A stretch of 64,000 nucleotides of DNA from Legionella parisiensis (lineage in GTDB: Bacteria > Pseudomonadota > Gammaproteobacteria > Legionellales > Legionellaceae). Made by a program: the position numbers and the translations under genes. The notes below the pieces were generated by a model, which saw only the letters and a program-made list of their open reading frames with translations, was not told the DNA's origin and did not search any database. The stretch covers positions 617,618 through 681,617 of the forward strand of contig NZ_LNYQ01000012.1 of the NCBI RefSeq assembly GCF_001467945.1. Direction: 5' to 3'. Each line of letters begins with the position of its first letter. The stretch's first letter is position 1. Of this stretch, positions 51,527-61,846 are shown one piece after another.

Positions 51527-52765
51527 ATGGATAAACAAATGATAAAGGAATGGATTATATTTTCATTCAACAGGAGTATTATTTTTATACTTCTTACTTT
51601 TGCTCAATTATCATTTGCACAAGGAACTCCGTCCACGGCCAATCAGTCGCCTATTCGGATCGGAAGCAGCACTGCTTTGGGGGGGCCAGCACAAACATTG
51701 GGACAAGGCATGACCCTTGGAATCAAAACGTATTTCGACAGAATAAATGCGGCTGGTGGTATCAATGGTCAAAAAATAACATTTATTGTCTATAATGATT
51801 CCTATGAGCCTTCGCTTGCTGCGCCTAACATGCGTAAATTAATTACGCAGGATCAAGTACTTGCTGTCATCGGCAATGTGGGATCACCAACTGCAGTGGT
51901 TTCCGTACCTATTGCCCAAGAATTGCGGACACTGCTCTATGGTAGTTATGCTGGAACGGAAGTACTCCGGAAAATACCGCCCGATCGGTACGTTTTTAAT
52001 TTTCGTGCAAGTTATGCGGAAGAAACTGCGGCTATGGTAAAAGGTTTATTGAAAGCAGGAATTAAACCCGATGAAATTGCATTTTTTACACAAAATGATT
52101 CATTTGGGGATTCCGGTTATTTTGGAGCTATAAAAGCGTTAAAGGAAGAAGGGTATCAAGATTCAGAAAAATTAATGCATGGCCGGTTCACCAGAAATAC
52201 CGTCAATGTGGAGGAAGGTTTATCCGAGATCCTGGACGCAAAAAAAATGCCAAAGGCGATTATTATAGTAGCTCCTTATCTACCGGCTGCTCGATTCATT
52301 AAGTTAGCGGTTGAAGACCTGCCTAATACCCTGTTCCTCAATGTTTCTTTTGTGGGAAGTGAAACTTTGCTACAGGAGATTGGTGCATTGGGAGACAACC
52401 GCGTGATCGTGACTCAGGTTGTCCCTAGTTATAACTCTAATCTTCCTGCTGTCAAAGAGTATCGAGAGAGTCTAATAAAATATGCAAATGGTGCCCAACC
52501 AGGCTATATCTCATTAGAGGGCTACCTCGCGACAAAGTTATTTGTCCTGGCATTACAACGTGCTGCGGACGCTAATAAATTGACCCGAGAGGGGCTTATT
52601 GATGTGATGCAAAACATGCGTGATGTGGATATAGGCATCGGTATTCCCATCAGTTATGATAAAAACAATCATCAGGCATTGCATACGGTCTGGCCTACTA
52701 TATTAAGAAACGGAAAATTTACCTCTCTTGATTGGACTGAACTGCGCTCGTTTGTTCAAGAATAA
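51527..52765 (+). CDS. Periplasmic binding protein (type I, LivK-like), sensor partner
   Basis: 412 residues. A signal peptide follows a polar start (IIFILLTFAQLSFA-QG). The mature part is a type I periplasmic binding fold of the branched-chain amino-acid class: PIRIGSSTALGGPAQTLGQG, GIKTYFDRINAAGGINGQKI, VLAVIGNVGSPTAVVSVPIA, FNFRASYAEETAAMV and IAFFTQNDSFGDSGY. No permease or ABC ATPase genes are nearby. Instead the next gene, with 15 bases between, is a membrane hybrid kinase, so the protein probably presents a ligand to that sensor. The ligand is unknown, perhaps an amino acid or small organic acid. First gene of a four-gene operon. Confidence 0.83.
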   Translation: MDKQMIKEWIIFSFNRSIIFILLTFAQLSFAQGTPSTANQSPIRIGSSTALGGPAQTLGQGMTLGIKTYFDRINAAGGINGQKITFIVYNDSYEPSLAAPNMRKLITQDQVLAVIGNVGSPTAVVSVPIAQELRTLLYGSYAGTEVLRKIPPDRYVFNFRASYAEETAAMVKGLLKAGIKPDEIAFFTQNDSFGDSGYFGAIKALKEEGYQDSEKLMHGRFTRNTVNVEEGLSEILDAKKMPKAIIIVAPYLPAARFIKLAVEDLPNTLFLNVSFVGSETLLQEIGALGDNRVIVTQVVPSYNSNLPAVKEYRESLIKYANGAQPGYISLEGYLATKLFVLALQRAADANKLTREGLIDVMQNMRDVDIGIGIPISYDKNNHQALHTVWPTILRNGKFTSLDWTELRSFVQE

Positions 52766-52780
52766 GTGGAAGGATTACTA

Positions 52781-55699
52781 ATGTACAGAAAACTAAGATT
52801 ATCATTGGTAAACGTATTTCTGTTATTCTATATTCTTACCGTTATTTTTACGATGATCCTTAGCTTTGCAGCGCTCTATCTTAATCATCAACTGCTTCAA
52901 AATCAAAACATTTTATTAACACTTGGTTCAATTGAAAACGCACGATTTAAAATGAGTAATGCACGCGCTCAATTTTTGGTGCGGCAACAAAGTATTTTAA
53001 CAGCACATGAAGAAAATGATTTATCCAAACTGGAGCCTCGTTTACCGATAGAGGCAACTTTTATTGAGGGTGAGGAAAAATTAGCTTCTGTCACCAATAA
53101 AGTTTCCGCTGTCTTGCAGGCACTGCACAATCTTAAAGTAACCTATCAAGAATTTTTAAAAACTGATGATCGGTTGTTGACATTGACCCAATCTTTTTTA
53201 AAAGCGAAAAACGAGTTAGCAAATCAAAAAAGAATTATTGATCAGCAAATTAAAGATATTCACAACAAGTCGGAAAATATCAGTGGTATTTTAACGTATC
53301 AATATAAAAAAAACATACGTCAACTCCGTGGCTATTTTCAGGAGGGAAAATTTCCCCAAGGGGTTCAACTTAAAGGAGCTTTGGAAAATCTGGTCTTAAG
53401 TAATGCTACAGATGCCCATCGTATTGACCAAAAAATTAATACAGAACTGTCTCAGCTCATGGCTTTAATCGAGGAAATTGCAGATGAAGAAAATTCGGAT
53501 GAATTGAATAATTTAAAAGACAATCAACTGTTACAGCTTATTCCTTTAACGCGCAGTAAATTGCACCAATTAAGCATTTTATTACAGGATAACCCACAAC
53601 TCCATCAAGCCGCATTGGACTTGGGCAATCAATTCAATTTGGTTGTTGATCAATTAACTAACGGTTCAGGAAGCATCCTCGCCTTGCGAAAAGAGCTCAA
53701 TGATCTCCAATTGCAACTGCAAAAAAATCATATCGAAATAAAAGAAAATTTAGCGTTGCTCTCAAAACAGTTTCAAAACCTAGATGCAATAACAAAAGAG
53801 TTAGGGGAGCAATCACTACGGACTTTCCATAAACTGATTACAACCAATCGCAATATTATGATTGTCTTGCCTCTGGGCATACTTCTATTCATCAGCATTG
53901 TAGGATACTTTTTATATCACGCTATTTCCAGGTCATTGGGAAGTTTAAGCGCTGCAATGCATAAGATCACCAAAGACAAAGTCGGATTAGAGCAGCGTTT
54001 AAGTATGACACCCTATGATGATCTTAACCGGGTCGTTAAAACCTTTAATGATATGGCTGAAAGCCTGCAATATACCCAAGAGCATTTACACGAATTGGTA
54101 GAGTCAAGAACCAAGGAGTTGCAAAATGTAAATCAGAATTTGGAACAATTGGTGATGCAATTAAATGAAGCTAAAAAAGACTCGGAAGTGGCTAATAAAG
54201 CAAAATCTGAATTTATTGCGAATACCAGCCATGAATTACGCACTCCGCTCAATGCTATTATTGGTTATTGCGAATTATTGAAAGAAGAAATGGAGGATGA
54301 AGGACAGGAGATTTATCTGGATGATCTCAAAAAAATAGAGTCTTCAGCCAAACATTTGTTATCGCTCATCAACGATATCTTGGACCTATCGAAAATTGAA
54401 GCGGGTAAGATGGATATTTTTCTGGAAGATGTCAAAATTCCCGATATGATTAAGGAGTTGGAGGCTATAATTACTCCTTTGATGAGCAAGAATACGAATA
54501 CATTCAAATGTGAGATCGCTCCCCATGTGGATATGATGCATACCGATCTCGTGAAAGTCAGACAATGCTTGTTAAATTTAATAAGCAATGCAGCTAAATT
54601 TACCAAAGAAGGTACAATTACTTTATCGGTTAAACCATTGATGAGTGACGGTAAACCATACATGCAATTTTCAGTCAGTGACACAGGGATAGGACTGACC
54701 CGTGAGCAATTAGGTACATTGTTTAAAGCATTCTCTCAAGCAGAATCCTCGACCGCGCGTCGATTTGGTGGAACCGGGTTAGGTTTGTATTTGACGAAAA
54801 GTTTCTCTAAAATCCTGGGGGGCGACGTCAGTATTGATAGTGAATATGGTAAGGGCTCGACGTTTACTATTATTTTGCCGCTGATTAGTAAAGTGGGAGT
54901 TGAAAAAATATCTCAGGTCAAATTACCTGAACAACAAATCCAGGGAGAAGTAGGGGCTAAGACAGTTCTTGTGGTTGATGATGATCCTAAAATACATGAC
55001 ATAATGCAAAAAGCCTTAGAGAAATCAGGTATCAGAGTGCTGCATGCATTCCATGGTGAGGAATGCCTTTCTTTAGCAAAAAAATATCAGCCTGACTTGA
55101 TTACTCTTGATGTGATTATGCCCATGATGGATGGATGGACTACTTTATCCGCATTAAAATCTGATCCTAATTTGGTTAATATTCCTGTGATTCTGGTCTC
55201 AATGCTGCTGGAAAAAGACTTGGGTTTTGCTTTAGGTGCTGTAGATTATCTCAATAAGCCCGTTGAACCCAAGACCCTTATGGAAAAAATTGAGAGTATA
55301 TTACCGCGCGATGCTATTAAATCAATATTAATTGTGGATGATGAAGCAGATGCCCGGAATATTATCCGAAGAGCCATCAAAAAGTCGGGTTGGAACGTGC
55401 TGGAAGCAAAAAATGGTCGTGAAGCTTTAGATGTTTTAGCTGACAAGACTCCCTCTCTTATTCTCCTGGATTTGATGATGCCAGAAATGGATGGTTTTGC
55501 TGTTATTAGGGAGTTACAAAAACATGAAAAATGGGCTCAAATTCCTGTAATCATCTTCACTGCAAAGGATTTAACCCAAGAAGAACGAGACTTTCTGATG
55601 AATTCGAGCAAAGTAGTTTTACAAAAAAACTCCTATAGTCGGGAGCAACTTGTAGCCACTATAACTGGTCAGATTGAACAAATAATTAAAAATCGCTAG
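52781..55699 (+). CDS. Membrane hybrid sensor histidine kinase with two receiver domains
   Basis: 972 residues from the ATG at 52781 (GGAAGGA upstream); a GTG 15 bases earlier overlaps the ribosome site. Domains: membrane span about 9-34; a helical periplasmic region to 355 with coiled coils; second span 358-382; HAMP about 382-435; coiled coil to 470; HisKA with His484 ([16 protein letters not shown]); HATPase with N603, DTGIG at 634-638 and GGTGLGL at 663-669; receiver 1 with Asp777; receiver 2 with Asp897. Receiver 1 keeps a Lys (NKP, 826). Expected: autophosphorylation at His484 in response to the binding protein, then phosphorelay to its own receivers and probably the following single-domain regulator. 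Gap to the next gene is 11 bases. Confidence 0.92.
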   Translation: MYRKLRLSLVNVFLLFYILTVIFTMILSFAALYLNHQLLQNQNILLTLGSIENARFKMSNARAQFLVRQQSILTAHEENDLSKLEPRLPIEATFIEGEEKLASVTNKVSAVLQALHNLKVTYQEFLKTDDRLLTLTQSFLKAKNELANQKRIIDQQIKDIHNKSENISGILTYQYKKNIRQLRGYFQEGKFPQGVQLKGALENLVLSNATDAHRIDQKINTELSQLMALIEEIADEENSDELNNLKDNQLLQLIPLTRSKLHQLSILLQDNPQLHQAALDLGNQFNLVVDQLTNGSGSILALRKELNDLQLQLQKNHIEIKENLALLSKQFQNLDAITKELGEQSLRTFHKLITTNRNIMIVLPLGILLFISIVGYFLYHAISRSLGSLSAAMHKITKDKVGLEQRLSMTPYDDLNRVVKTFNDMAESLQYTQEHLHELVESRTKELQNVNQNLEQLVMQLNEAKKDSEVANKAKSEFIANTSHELRTPLNAIIGYCELLKEEMEDEGQEIYLDDLKKIESSAKHLLSLINDILDLSKIEAGKMDIFLEDVKIPDMIKELEAIITPLMSKNTNTFKCEIAPHVDMMHTDLVKVRQCLLNLISNAAKFTKEGTITLSVKPLMSDGKPYMQFSVSDTGIGLTREQLGTLFKAFSQAESSTARRFGGTGLGLYLTKSFSKILGGDVSIDSEYGKGSTFTIILPLISKVGVEKISQVKLPEQQIQGEVGAKTVLVVDDDPKIHDIMQKALEKSGIRVLHAFHGEECLSLAKKYQPDLITLDVIMPMMDGWTTLSALKSDPNLVNIPVILVSMLLEKDLGFALGAVDYLNKPVEPKTLMEKIESILPRDAIKSILIVDDEADARNIIRRAIKKSGWNVLEAKNGREALDVLADKTPSLILLDLMMPEMDGFAVIRELQKHEKWAQIPVIIFTAKDLTQEERDFLMNSSKVVLQKNSYSREQLVATITGQIEQIIKNR

Positions 55700-55710
55700 G
55701 AGATATTGCG

Positions 55711-56082
55711 ATGACGATAAAGATCTTAATTGTTGAAGATAATGAATTGAATCTTGATATGTTATCAAGGCGTTTGCAACGTAAGGGATATGAGATTATT
55801 AGTGCAGTTGATGGGGAAAAGGGTGTGGACATGGCGAGAACTGAAAATCCTGATCTTATTTTAATGGATTTAAGTCTGCCTGTTTTGGACGGCTACGATG
55901 CTACACGGCAACTTAAATCTGATCCAAAGACCAACGCTATCCCAATTATTGCCCTAACGGCGCATGCTATGGTGGGGGATAGAGAGAAAGCGGTCGATGC
56001 AGGTTGTGATGATTATGAAGTAAAGCCTATTGATCTCCCTCGTCTTCTTGAAAAGATTGAGCGATTGGTGAAAGCCTGTTGA
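55711..56082 (+). CDS. Single-domain response regulator (DivK-like)
   Basis: 123 residues, one CheY-like receiver. Acidic pocket E9-D10, phospho-acceptor Asp53 (DLILMDLSLPVLDGYDAT), Thr83 (ALTAHAM) and Lys105 (YEVKP) are all in place. The ALTAHAM.GD...A...GCDDY text is typical of DivK-type regulators paired with hybrid kinases. Having no output domain, it likely carries phosphate or allosteric signal between the hybrid kinase and the cyclase encoded next (inference). AGGAG precedes the ATG. Confidence 0.9.
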   Translation: MTIKILIVEDNELNLDMLSRRLQRKGYEIISAVDGEKGVDMARTENPDLILMDLSLPVLDGYDATRQLKSDPKTNAIPIIALTAHAMVGDREKAVDAGCDDYEVKPIDLPRLLEKIERLVKAC

Positions 56083-56120
56083 ATCCATAGTACATTTAAC
56101 TCGATGAGGAAACAGAATTA

Positions 56121-57755
56121 ATGGATTTCGATAAAAAAATAAAGAAGGAGCGTAACTCGAACCTGATGCGTGAACGGGAGGCATTATTTGCCAGTTTACG
56201 TAGTGAGTTTTCCACGCCTCTTGATGTTATTGTTGGTTATACCGAAATCTTACTTGATGAACTTGCGTTTTACCGGCTTGAAATGTACGAGGATGATCTT
56301 AAAAAGATTTTACAATCAGGGAAACTCTTACAAAGCAGGGTAGATGAGGTGTTAAGCTTTGGAACTATTGCTGGAAAAACGAAAGTATTTAATTTGAAAA
56401 CATTCAGCAGTGAATTGCAATTTAATTTACTTACGCCACTGAATTCCGTTATTGGCTATTGTGAGTTGCTTTTAGATGAAGAGTTTTCTATTGAACAAGA
56501 ACAACTTACCCATGATATTGAAAAAATTCTTTTAGCCGCGAAATTATTTATTAGTTATATAGATGAAATAGATAAATTAGCTCAGATAAAATGGAAGGGC
56601 TCCGATCTATTAGCACAATTTAAGAAAACGAATATTATAATTCATGATGTGATTCTATCTATTCCTCCGCTTGAAAATAAAATTATCTATGAGCCTACAA
56701 CTCCTAAAGGCTCTATTCTTGTTGTTGAAGATAATGAAATGGCGAGAGACTTATTAATGCGTCGCCTAAAGCATTTTGGATTTAATGCAACACCGTGTGG
56801 CGATGCGTCCAAAGTACTTGATGAGATAGAGGTTGGTGATTTCGATTTAATACTTTTATCTATTATTACGTCAGGAATAAGTGGTTTTGAAGTATTAAAA
56901 CGAATCATGGGAGATAGTCGATATTACTACCTTCCTGTAATTGTCATTTCCCCACTTAAAGAAATTGATGCGGTAGTACGTTGTCTCGAGATGGGGGCTG
57001 ATGATTATCTTCTTAAGCCATTTAATCCTGTTATTTTCAAAGCTCGGATTGAAGCTTCTATAGAAAAAAAGATACTAAGGGATAAAGAAAAACTTTATCT
57101 TATCCAAATACAGGAGGCCAAGAAAAGATCAGATGATCTCTTATTGAGTATTGTGCCGAGTGCCATTGCTGAACGTTTAAAACTGGGTGAACAAACAATC
57201 GTTGAGCGCTTCCCCTCAGTAACCGCAGTATTTATTGATATTGTTAATTTTTCTAATTTGGCAGATAAATTGAGCCCGGGGAAATTGATCGGGATGTTGA
57301 ATACTATATTTTCAACCATGGATGAACTTACTGATCAATTCGGCCTTGAAAAAATTAAAACAATAGGGGATTGCTATATGGCGGTAGCAGGTGCTCCGAT
57401 AAACAATCAATTTCACGCTGAAGTCGTTGCTAATTTTGCATGTGAAGTGCTTGAAAAGGTAAATAGGATGAATGAAACGCTTCATTTTCCCATTCAAGTG
57501 CGTATAGGGATTCATACTGGAGCTGTAGTAGGTGGTATCATTGGAAAGAAAAAATTTGCTTATGATCTATGGGGAAAAACCATCAATTTAGCAAGTCGTA
57601 TGGAATCTCACGGTGAACCAGGGCGAATTCATGTAAGTGAAGCAACATACCAAATCCTGAAAGATCGATTCGAATTTGAAAAAAGAGGAACCATTTTGGT
57701 GAAGGGAGTAGGTGAGATGGCAACTTATTTTTTAATAAAACCCCATAATGGATAA
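56121..57755 (+). CDS. Class III adenylate cyclase with pseudo-HisKA and pseudo-receiver segments
   Basis: 544 residues. N-terminal segments 20-75 and 95-150 each look like a HisKA hairpin (RSEFSTPLDVIVGYTEILLD and LTPLNSVIGYCELLLDE), but the phospho-His is Ser28 in the first and Phe101 in the second. A receiver fold follows (198-315): E203-D204 and Lys299 remain, but the phospho-acceptor is Ser247 (LILLSIITSGISGFEV). The C-terminal domain (365-540) is a complete class III cyclase: metal Asp373 and Asp417, adenine-selecting Lys413 and Asp482, and Asn489/Arg493 for transition-state binding. The product should be cAMP. Last gene of the operon; a perfect hairpin follows. It is probably controlled by protein contacts with the upstream kinase or regulator rather than by phosphorylation (inference). 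Confidence 0.9.
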   Translation: MDFDKKIKKERNSNLMREREALFASLRSEFSTPLDVIVGYTEILLDELAFYRLEMYEDDLKKILQSGKLLQSRVDEVLSFGTIAGKTKVFNLKTFSSELQFNLLTPLNSVIGYCELLLDEEFSIEQEQLTHDIEKILLAAKLFISYIDEIDKLAQIKWKGSDLLAQFKKTNIIIHDVILSIPPLENKIIYEPTTPKGSILVVEDNEMARDLLMRRLKHFGFNATPCGDASKVLDEIEVGDFDLILLSIITSGISGFEVLKRIMGDSRYYYLPVIVISPLKEIDAVVRCLEMGADDYLLKPFNPVIFKARIEASIEKKILRDKEKLYLIQIQEAKKRSDDLLLSIVPSAIAERLKLGEQTIVERFPSVTAVFIDIVNFSNLADKLSPGKLIGMLNTIFSTMDELTDQFGLEKIKTIGDCYMAVAGAPINNQFHAEVVANFACEVLEKVNRMNETLHFPIQVRIGIHTGAVVGGIIGKKKFAYDLWGKTINLASRMESHGEPGRIHVSEATYQILKDRFEFEKRGTILVKGVGEMATYFLIKPHNG

Positions 57756-57758
57756 ATG

Positions 57759-57780
57759 ATGAAACAGAGTTCTGTTTCAT
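57759..57780 (+). terminator. Perfect hairpin after cyclase gene
   Basis: ATGAAACAGA-GT-TCTGTTTCAT has 10-bp arms, starting four bases after the stop; it is a likely end of the signalling operon though the T-run is poor. The following interval to 58093 holds no convincing gene. Confidence 0.5.
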
Positions 57781-58093
57781 ATAACTTCGTTAGACGTCAA
57801 TTTGCATTCGTTAGGAATCACCCTTTATTTTTCTATAACTCTTTGATTTAAAATATTTATTTATAGAATAAACATGCTGCCAAATTCTTTTATTTAGTGA
57901 ATTTTCAATAGTATTTGTATTTTTTCCAATAAATATTCTATTTCTGACACCTATATTTGCAAAATAGTGCAATATTACTTCAGCTTGGCTTAAGGAATTC
58001 TGTATAAAATTTGAGCACAAAAATGAGTGAAATGATTTGACCCGCTGAATGACACTCGGATTTTTATGCTAAATTTTATGGAGATATAACATC

Positions 58094-61000
58094 ATGCAAA
58101 CACGATTTGACCAATCAACTGAGATTACGCCTGTCAAAAAATTAGTAAATGAGTTAACGCTTTTTATCCAATCAAATTCAAATAATTTTAATTTTTGCCC
58201 TTGTGACGGCTGGCCAGAAGTTGATGAGTCCTTACTGTTTCATAAATTTACCCCAAAGTTACTGCACTATATTGCTCATCATTCTGAAAAATTATCAGAA
58301 CCCTTTATGAGTAATGCGATAGCATATTGTCACTATGCATATGCTCATATGACATGTGATAAATTTTTTCATCTAGCCCTGCGCGCGGGTAATCTAACAG
58401 TCGCAAAAATGGCGTGCAATCTAATCGATTTCTCATTTACTATGTTTCTGTGTGACAACACTGACTTTGCTCTAAATGTTGAAGAGTTATTTTATGTTTC
58501 TGCAATAAAGAGTGGCTCAGAAGAGGTAATTCTCTATTTAAACCATCTTTATGTAACTTCGGGACAAAGCTCATTTATTAGCTCGGAAACTGTCCAGCAA
58601 TTAGAGGAACAAGGGATTAATCAAGGTTTGGATGTCTTGCAAAAACTGGTAAATCAAAGAGAGCTAGACGACATTAGAAGGGCTATATTAACTAATAATT
58701 TGCAAGATGAGATAGCCACAATAAAGAAACATGAGCTGAGCACGTGTAAATTAATTTCAATGGCTGTTAAGGCTAATGCAAACAAAATAAATATTGAAAA
58801 TATTTTGAATTTAGATAAGACGTTTGATCTTGATTCCCTGGCTCCTGATGAATTTATTTATTTAGCTTTTTTGGGGATACCCAACCCCCAGCAGTTTTAT
58901 CATTTTTTAACGACTCATAAACCAGTAATTCAGCCAAATCAATTGAGTTTTATTATCCAGAATTATGGAAATGACGAAACAATTTTAAATCAGTTAATTG
59001 ATGCTTATGCAGAATCGCTTAAGCCTGAGGATTTGTTTGCAATTGTTGAAAGCAATAAGCTTTCTTGGGGTCTGATCGAAAAATTACTCAAATTGCCCGT
59101 TGGATTATTATTACAAAATAATTTTATCGAACACTTGTTTTTCCAATCTATCTCGAATGAAAAAGCGCTTGCGCAAATTCATTCATTTCTTTTTAGAGAA
59201 ACCACCATCGACCAAATCAAAAAGGAAGGCTCGGTCACGATGCTTGCGTTATTGGTTGCCAATGGCTATTCCCTGAAGCCAGAGAAAAATATGGATTATG
59301 TCTCTATTTTGTTGATGGCTATTTCGTTCTGTGCTTTACAGAAAAAAGATGCTGGGCATGTGTATCAAATTTTAGAAAATCTTGATGCTCAGCAATACCC
59401 GATTAAGAAAACCCATCTTGTTTTAGCAGGTAAACTCGATAAAAAAATGATTGTTCAATGGTTGACAGATAAAAAAAGCGAAACGCCGGAATCCAGTGAA
59501 CGACTCAAGATACTTCAAGGCGGAATTCGTACGTTGAATCGCGCACAAAATGTTTACCCTACACTACTGAAGCCATCTGAAAACAGCTATTTATTTTGGG
59601 TTCATACAAAACCAAAATCAAGAGTAAACAATTTGTCTCAAGAATTGTATTCTTTGGTTCTACCTTATTTAAAAGCTCATGAACTGGAACTGATAAATGG
59701 GCAATGCATTGTGGCGCTAAGTCCCTATACCGCTCAATATATAAAAAGAGAAGAAAATCTGCAAAATATCTTTAAATCAGCCTATCTACTGTCTGAATAC
59801 GCACGTATTAATGAGGGGATGCCGGGATTTCCTACTTCCAACACCAAGGAAGATAGGGGCATTCAAGATGATCGGCTGGTTTGTACCGCACCATTGCAGA
59901 TTGGAATTCCAGGTTCTTATGCAAAAGTTAACATCAATTTAACTAAGTTACCTATTTCATATTTGCAGCACTGTGTTATAAAAATGAATGATTATGCCTC
60001 CAAAAAAAGCGGAGACCTTTACTGTTCAATAACTCCTTCAATACAATTGATTCTTAAATCGACTGATGATCAAGCTGAAGCGGCTGATGGTCCTGTTAAA
60101 TCAGCATATGAGTTCGTCTATTTTAATGAAGGACAAACCCATACATGCACTGTTAGAGTCCCTGCAGAAAATGAACTATTTCACGGAATGGGCGGTTTTA
60201 GGGAAGCATTAGCACATATCTTATGTGTCATCGATGCGTTACCAGGGAATAGCGAAGGAAAAATAATTAAGGATGCCATTTTGAAACATTTCCAACTTTT
60301 GGCTGCAGAAAACACCCTTCATGAGCATTTGGATGCAGCGTTTAAAAAATTGTTTCAATTTATGGAAATTGACTTTGTAAGGGGCTTGCCGCTTTCTTTG
60401 GAGTACATTGAATCGCTTGAGTTTCTGAAAACGACACAAAAGCTTGATTTCAATGAATTTTTTGACTCCCTTAGAAATGAGAATTTTTCCGAATTTAAGG
60501 ATTATTTGAATAAGTATCCAAACATTTTAGGACAACCTGTTGTTCTCGCTATGATTTTGAAGGAAGTTCCTGCTCATCGTTTTTATGAGATTTCCTCATT
60601 ATTGGAGAAACAATTTCCAGGGTCCTATGCTTCATTGGAATTAATCGAATTAAATCAAAGAACAAAGGGGCAGTTATGGGAGCACGCAAATCATCTTGCT
60701 CTTAAAGCACCTATAAATTGTGCTTATAATTTAGAAGCTTCTCTGGCTTCTTTGAAAAATTATTTAAGCGATCATCCACAAGAAAGGCAAAAGCTTATTG
60801 AACGACATGGGAATGAGGTCAAGCATGTTCTAGCGCAAGTGAAAAAACTCTATCAAGAATTTTCGTTTGCAGGAGGAAACTCCAAAATTATCCAATTGTT
60901 TACCAATCCTGAAATAATGAGTTTGTTTACTGGAAAAAACAAAGGGGTAATTGCTGCGATTTTAGCTTTTGAACTTGAAGCGGAACTTCAACAAAAACCT

Positions 61001-61762
61001 TATTCCGAACATACTTTTGTTCAAGATGTTCGATCGCAGCGAACCAAAAAACTGATTCGAATTACCTTGGGAAGTATTTTGGAGTCAGCCTTAAAATTAC
61101 CTCCATATTTTATAGAAACAACACCCATTAATCTTAAAAGTAATCTGTCTGAAATCGAAGCGATAAAAGAACATATCAAGCAAAGATGCTTCTGCAATCA
61201 GACCTATACAAATCTGGAACAGGCTTTATTAGAACTAACGAACAGTTACTCTCTGGACCAGGTAGCCTCTCAAGGAGATGAAGTTTATACTTTTGATCAA
61301 GGTGAATGGGAGCAATACGCTGGAGAAATGGATGCACTAATTTCTGCTATTCCAGCGGATTTTTATAATAATGCAAATCTTCCTGGTGAGGTTAATCGAG
61401 GTTTGAAAACCTTACTCGAGTATTTGAAATTGGATAGTACCCCACCTACTTTGGAGGTACTTATAGAAAAGTTTCTCTCTTCTTCTGCAATTTTAGATCC
61501 TCAGGTGTCGCATATGCTTTTTGACAGCACTCATTTTGCTGTGGCCCTTAAAGACAATGGAATTGACAAAATTTCATTGGCAGATAACATAGAAATTAGT
61601 TTTTCTGAACTTATGCTGGCATGTATGGAAAAGATTAGGATTACAGGAGTGAATGAAAACAATGCCATGATAGCCCAGCAACTCGTACTAAGAATGCAGT
61701 GGCTGCAGTTTGAAATTCAACCTGTTCCAAACTTATCGAGGTCACTAACCCCTACATCTTAA
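58094..61762 (+). CDS. Very large unknown helical protein; effector candidate
   Basis: 1222 residues, no signal peptide, no membrane segment. The N-terminal 500 residues are helical with repeat-like units that faintly recall ankyrin/HEAT spacing (FHLALRAGNLTVAKMACNLI, LFYVSAIKSGSEEVILYLNH). A beta-rich middle follows (about 500-720: LVCTAPLQIGIPGSYAKVNI, YEFVYFNEGQTHTCTVRVPA), with ELFHGMGGFREALAHIL as a Gly-rich turn. The C-terminal 450 residues are again helical. No catalytic motif stands out. GGAG precedes the ATG (GGAGATATAACATC). Size, helical repeats and context point to a Dot/Icm-type substrate (inference). A strong hairpin follows. Confidence 0.68.
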   Translation: MQTRFDQSTEITPVKKLVNELTLFIQSNSNNFNFCPCDGWPEVDESLLFHKFTPKLLHYIAHHSEKLSEPFMSNAIAYCHYAYAHMTCDKFFHLALRAGNLTVAKMACNLIDFSFTMFLCDNTDFALNVEELFYVSAIKSGSEEVILYLNHLYVTSGQSSFISSETVQQLEEQGINQGLDVLQKLVNQRELDDIRRAILTNNLQDEIATIKKHELSTCKLISMAVKANANKINIENILNLDKTFDLDSLAPDEFIYLAFLGIPNPQQFYHFLTTHKPVIQPNQLSFIIQNYGNDETILNQLIDAYAESLKPEDLFAIVESNKLSWGLIEKLLKLPVGLLLQNNFIEHLFFQSISNEKALAQIHSFLFRETTIDQIKKEGSVTMLALLVANGYSLKPEKNMDYVSILLMAISFCALQKKDAGHVYQILENLDAQQYPIKKTHLVLAGKLDKKMIVQWLTDKKSETPESSERLKILQGGIRTLNRAQNVYPTLLKPSENSYLFWVHTKPKSRVNNLSQELYSLVLPYLKAHELELINGQCIVALSPYTAQYIKREENLQNIFKSAYLLSEYARINEGMPGFPTSNTKEDRGIQDDRLVCTAPLQIGIPGSYAKVNINLTKLPISYLQHCVIKMNDYASKKSGDLYCSITPSIQLILKSTDDQAEAADGPVKSAYEFVYFNEGQTHTCTVRVPAENELFHGMGGFREALAHILCVIDALPGNSEGKIIKDAILKHFQLLAAENTLHEHLDAAFKKLFQFMEIDFVRGLPLSLEYIESLEFLKTTQKLDFNEFFDSLRNENFSEFKDYLNKYPNILGQPVVLAMILKEVPAHRFYEISSLLEKQFPGSYASLELIELNQRTKGQLWEHANHLALKAPINCAYNLEASLASLKNYLSDHPQERQKLIERHGNEVKHVLAQVKKLYQEFSFAGGNSKIIQLFTNPEIMSLFTGKNKGVIAAILAFELEAELQQKPYSEHTFVQDVRSQRTKKLIRITLGSILESALKLPPYFIETTPINLKSNLSEIEAIKEHIKQRCFCNQTYTNLEQALLELTNSYSLDQVASQGDEVYTFDQGEWEQYAGEMDALISAIPADFYNNANLPGEVNRGLKTLLEYLKLDSTPPTLEVLIEKFLSSSAILDPQVSHMLFDSTHFAVALKDNGIDKISLADNIEISFSELMLACMEKIRITGVNENNAMIAQQLVLRMQWLQFEIQPVPNLSRSLTPTS

Positions 61763-61779
61763 ATGAATGGATTAAATGC

Positions 61780-61830
61780 AACAGACTCGATTGATTCTTA
61801 ATTAGGAATTGAAAATCAATCGAGCCTGTT
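61780..61830. terminator. Long hairpin between convergent genes
   Basis: CTCGATTGATT and AATCAATCGAG (11-bp arms) are extended by AACAG/CTGTT outside one mismatch; loop about 17 nt. It lies 18 bp after the 1222-residue gene's stop and serves either strand. Confidence 0.55.
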
Positions 61831-61846
61831 TCATTACCTCGGATGG

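Noticed and set aside
57811..58020. Reverse-strand 69-codon frame with protein-like text (LNKRIWQHVYSINKYFKS)
   Set aside because: It starts at TTG without a ribosome site, has no recognised family and lies in a gene-poor AT-rich gap; it may be a relic, but evidence is too thin.
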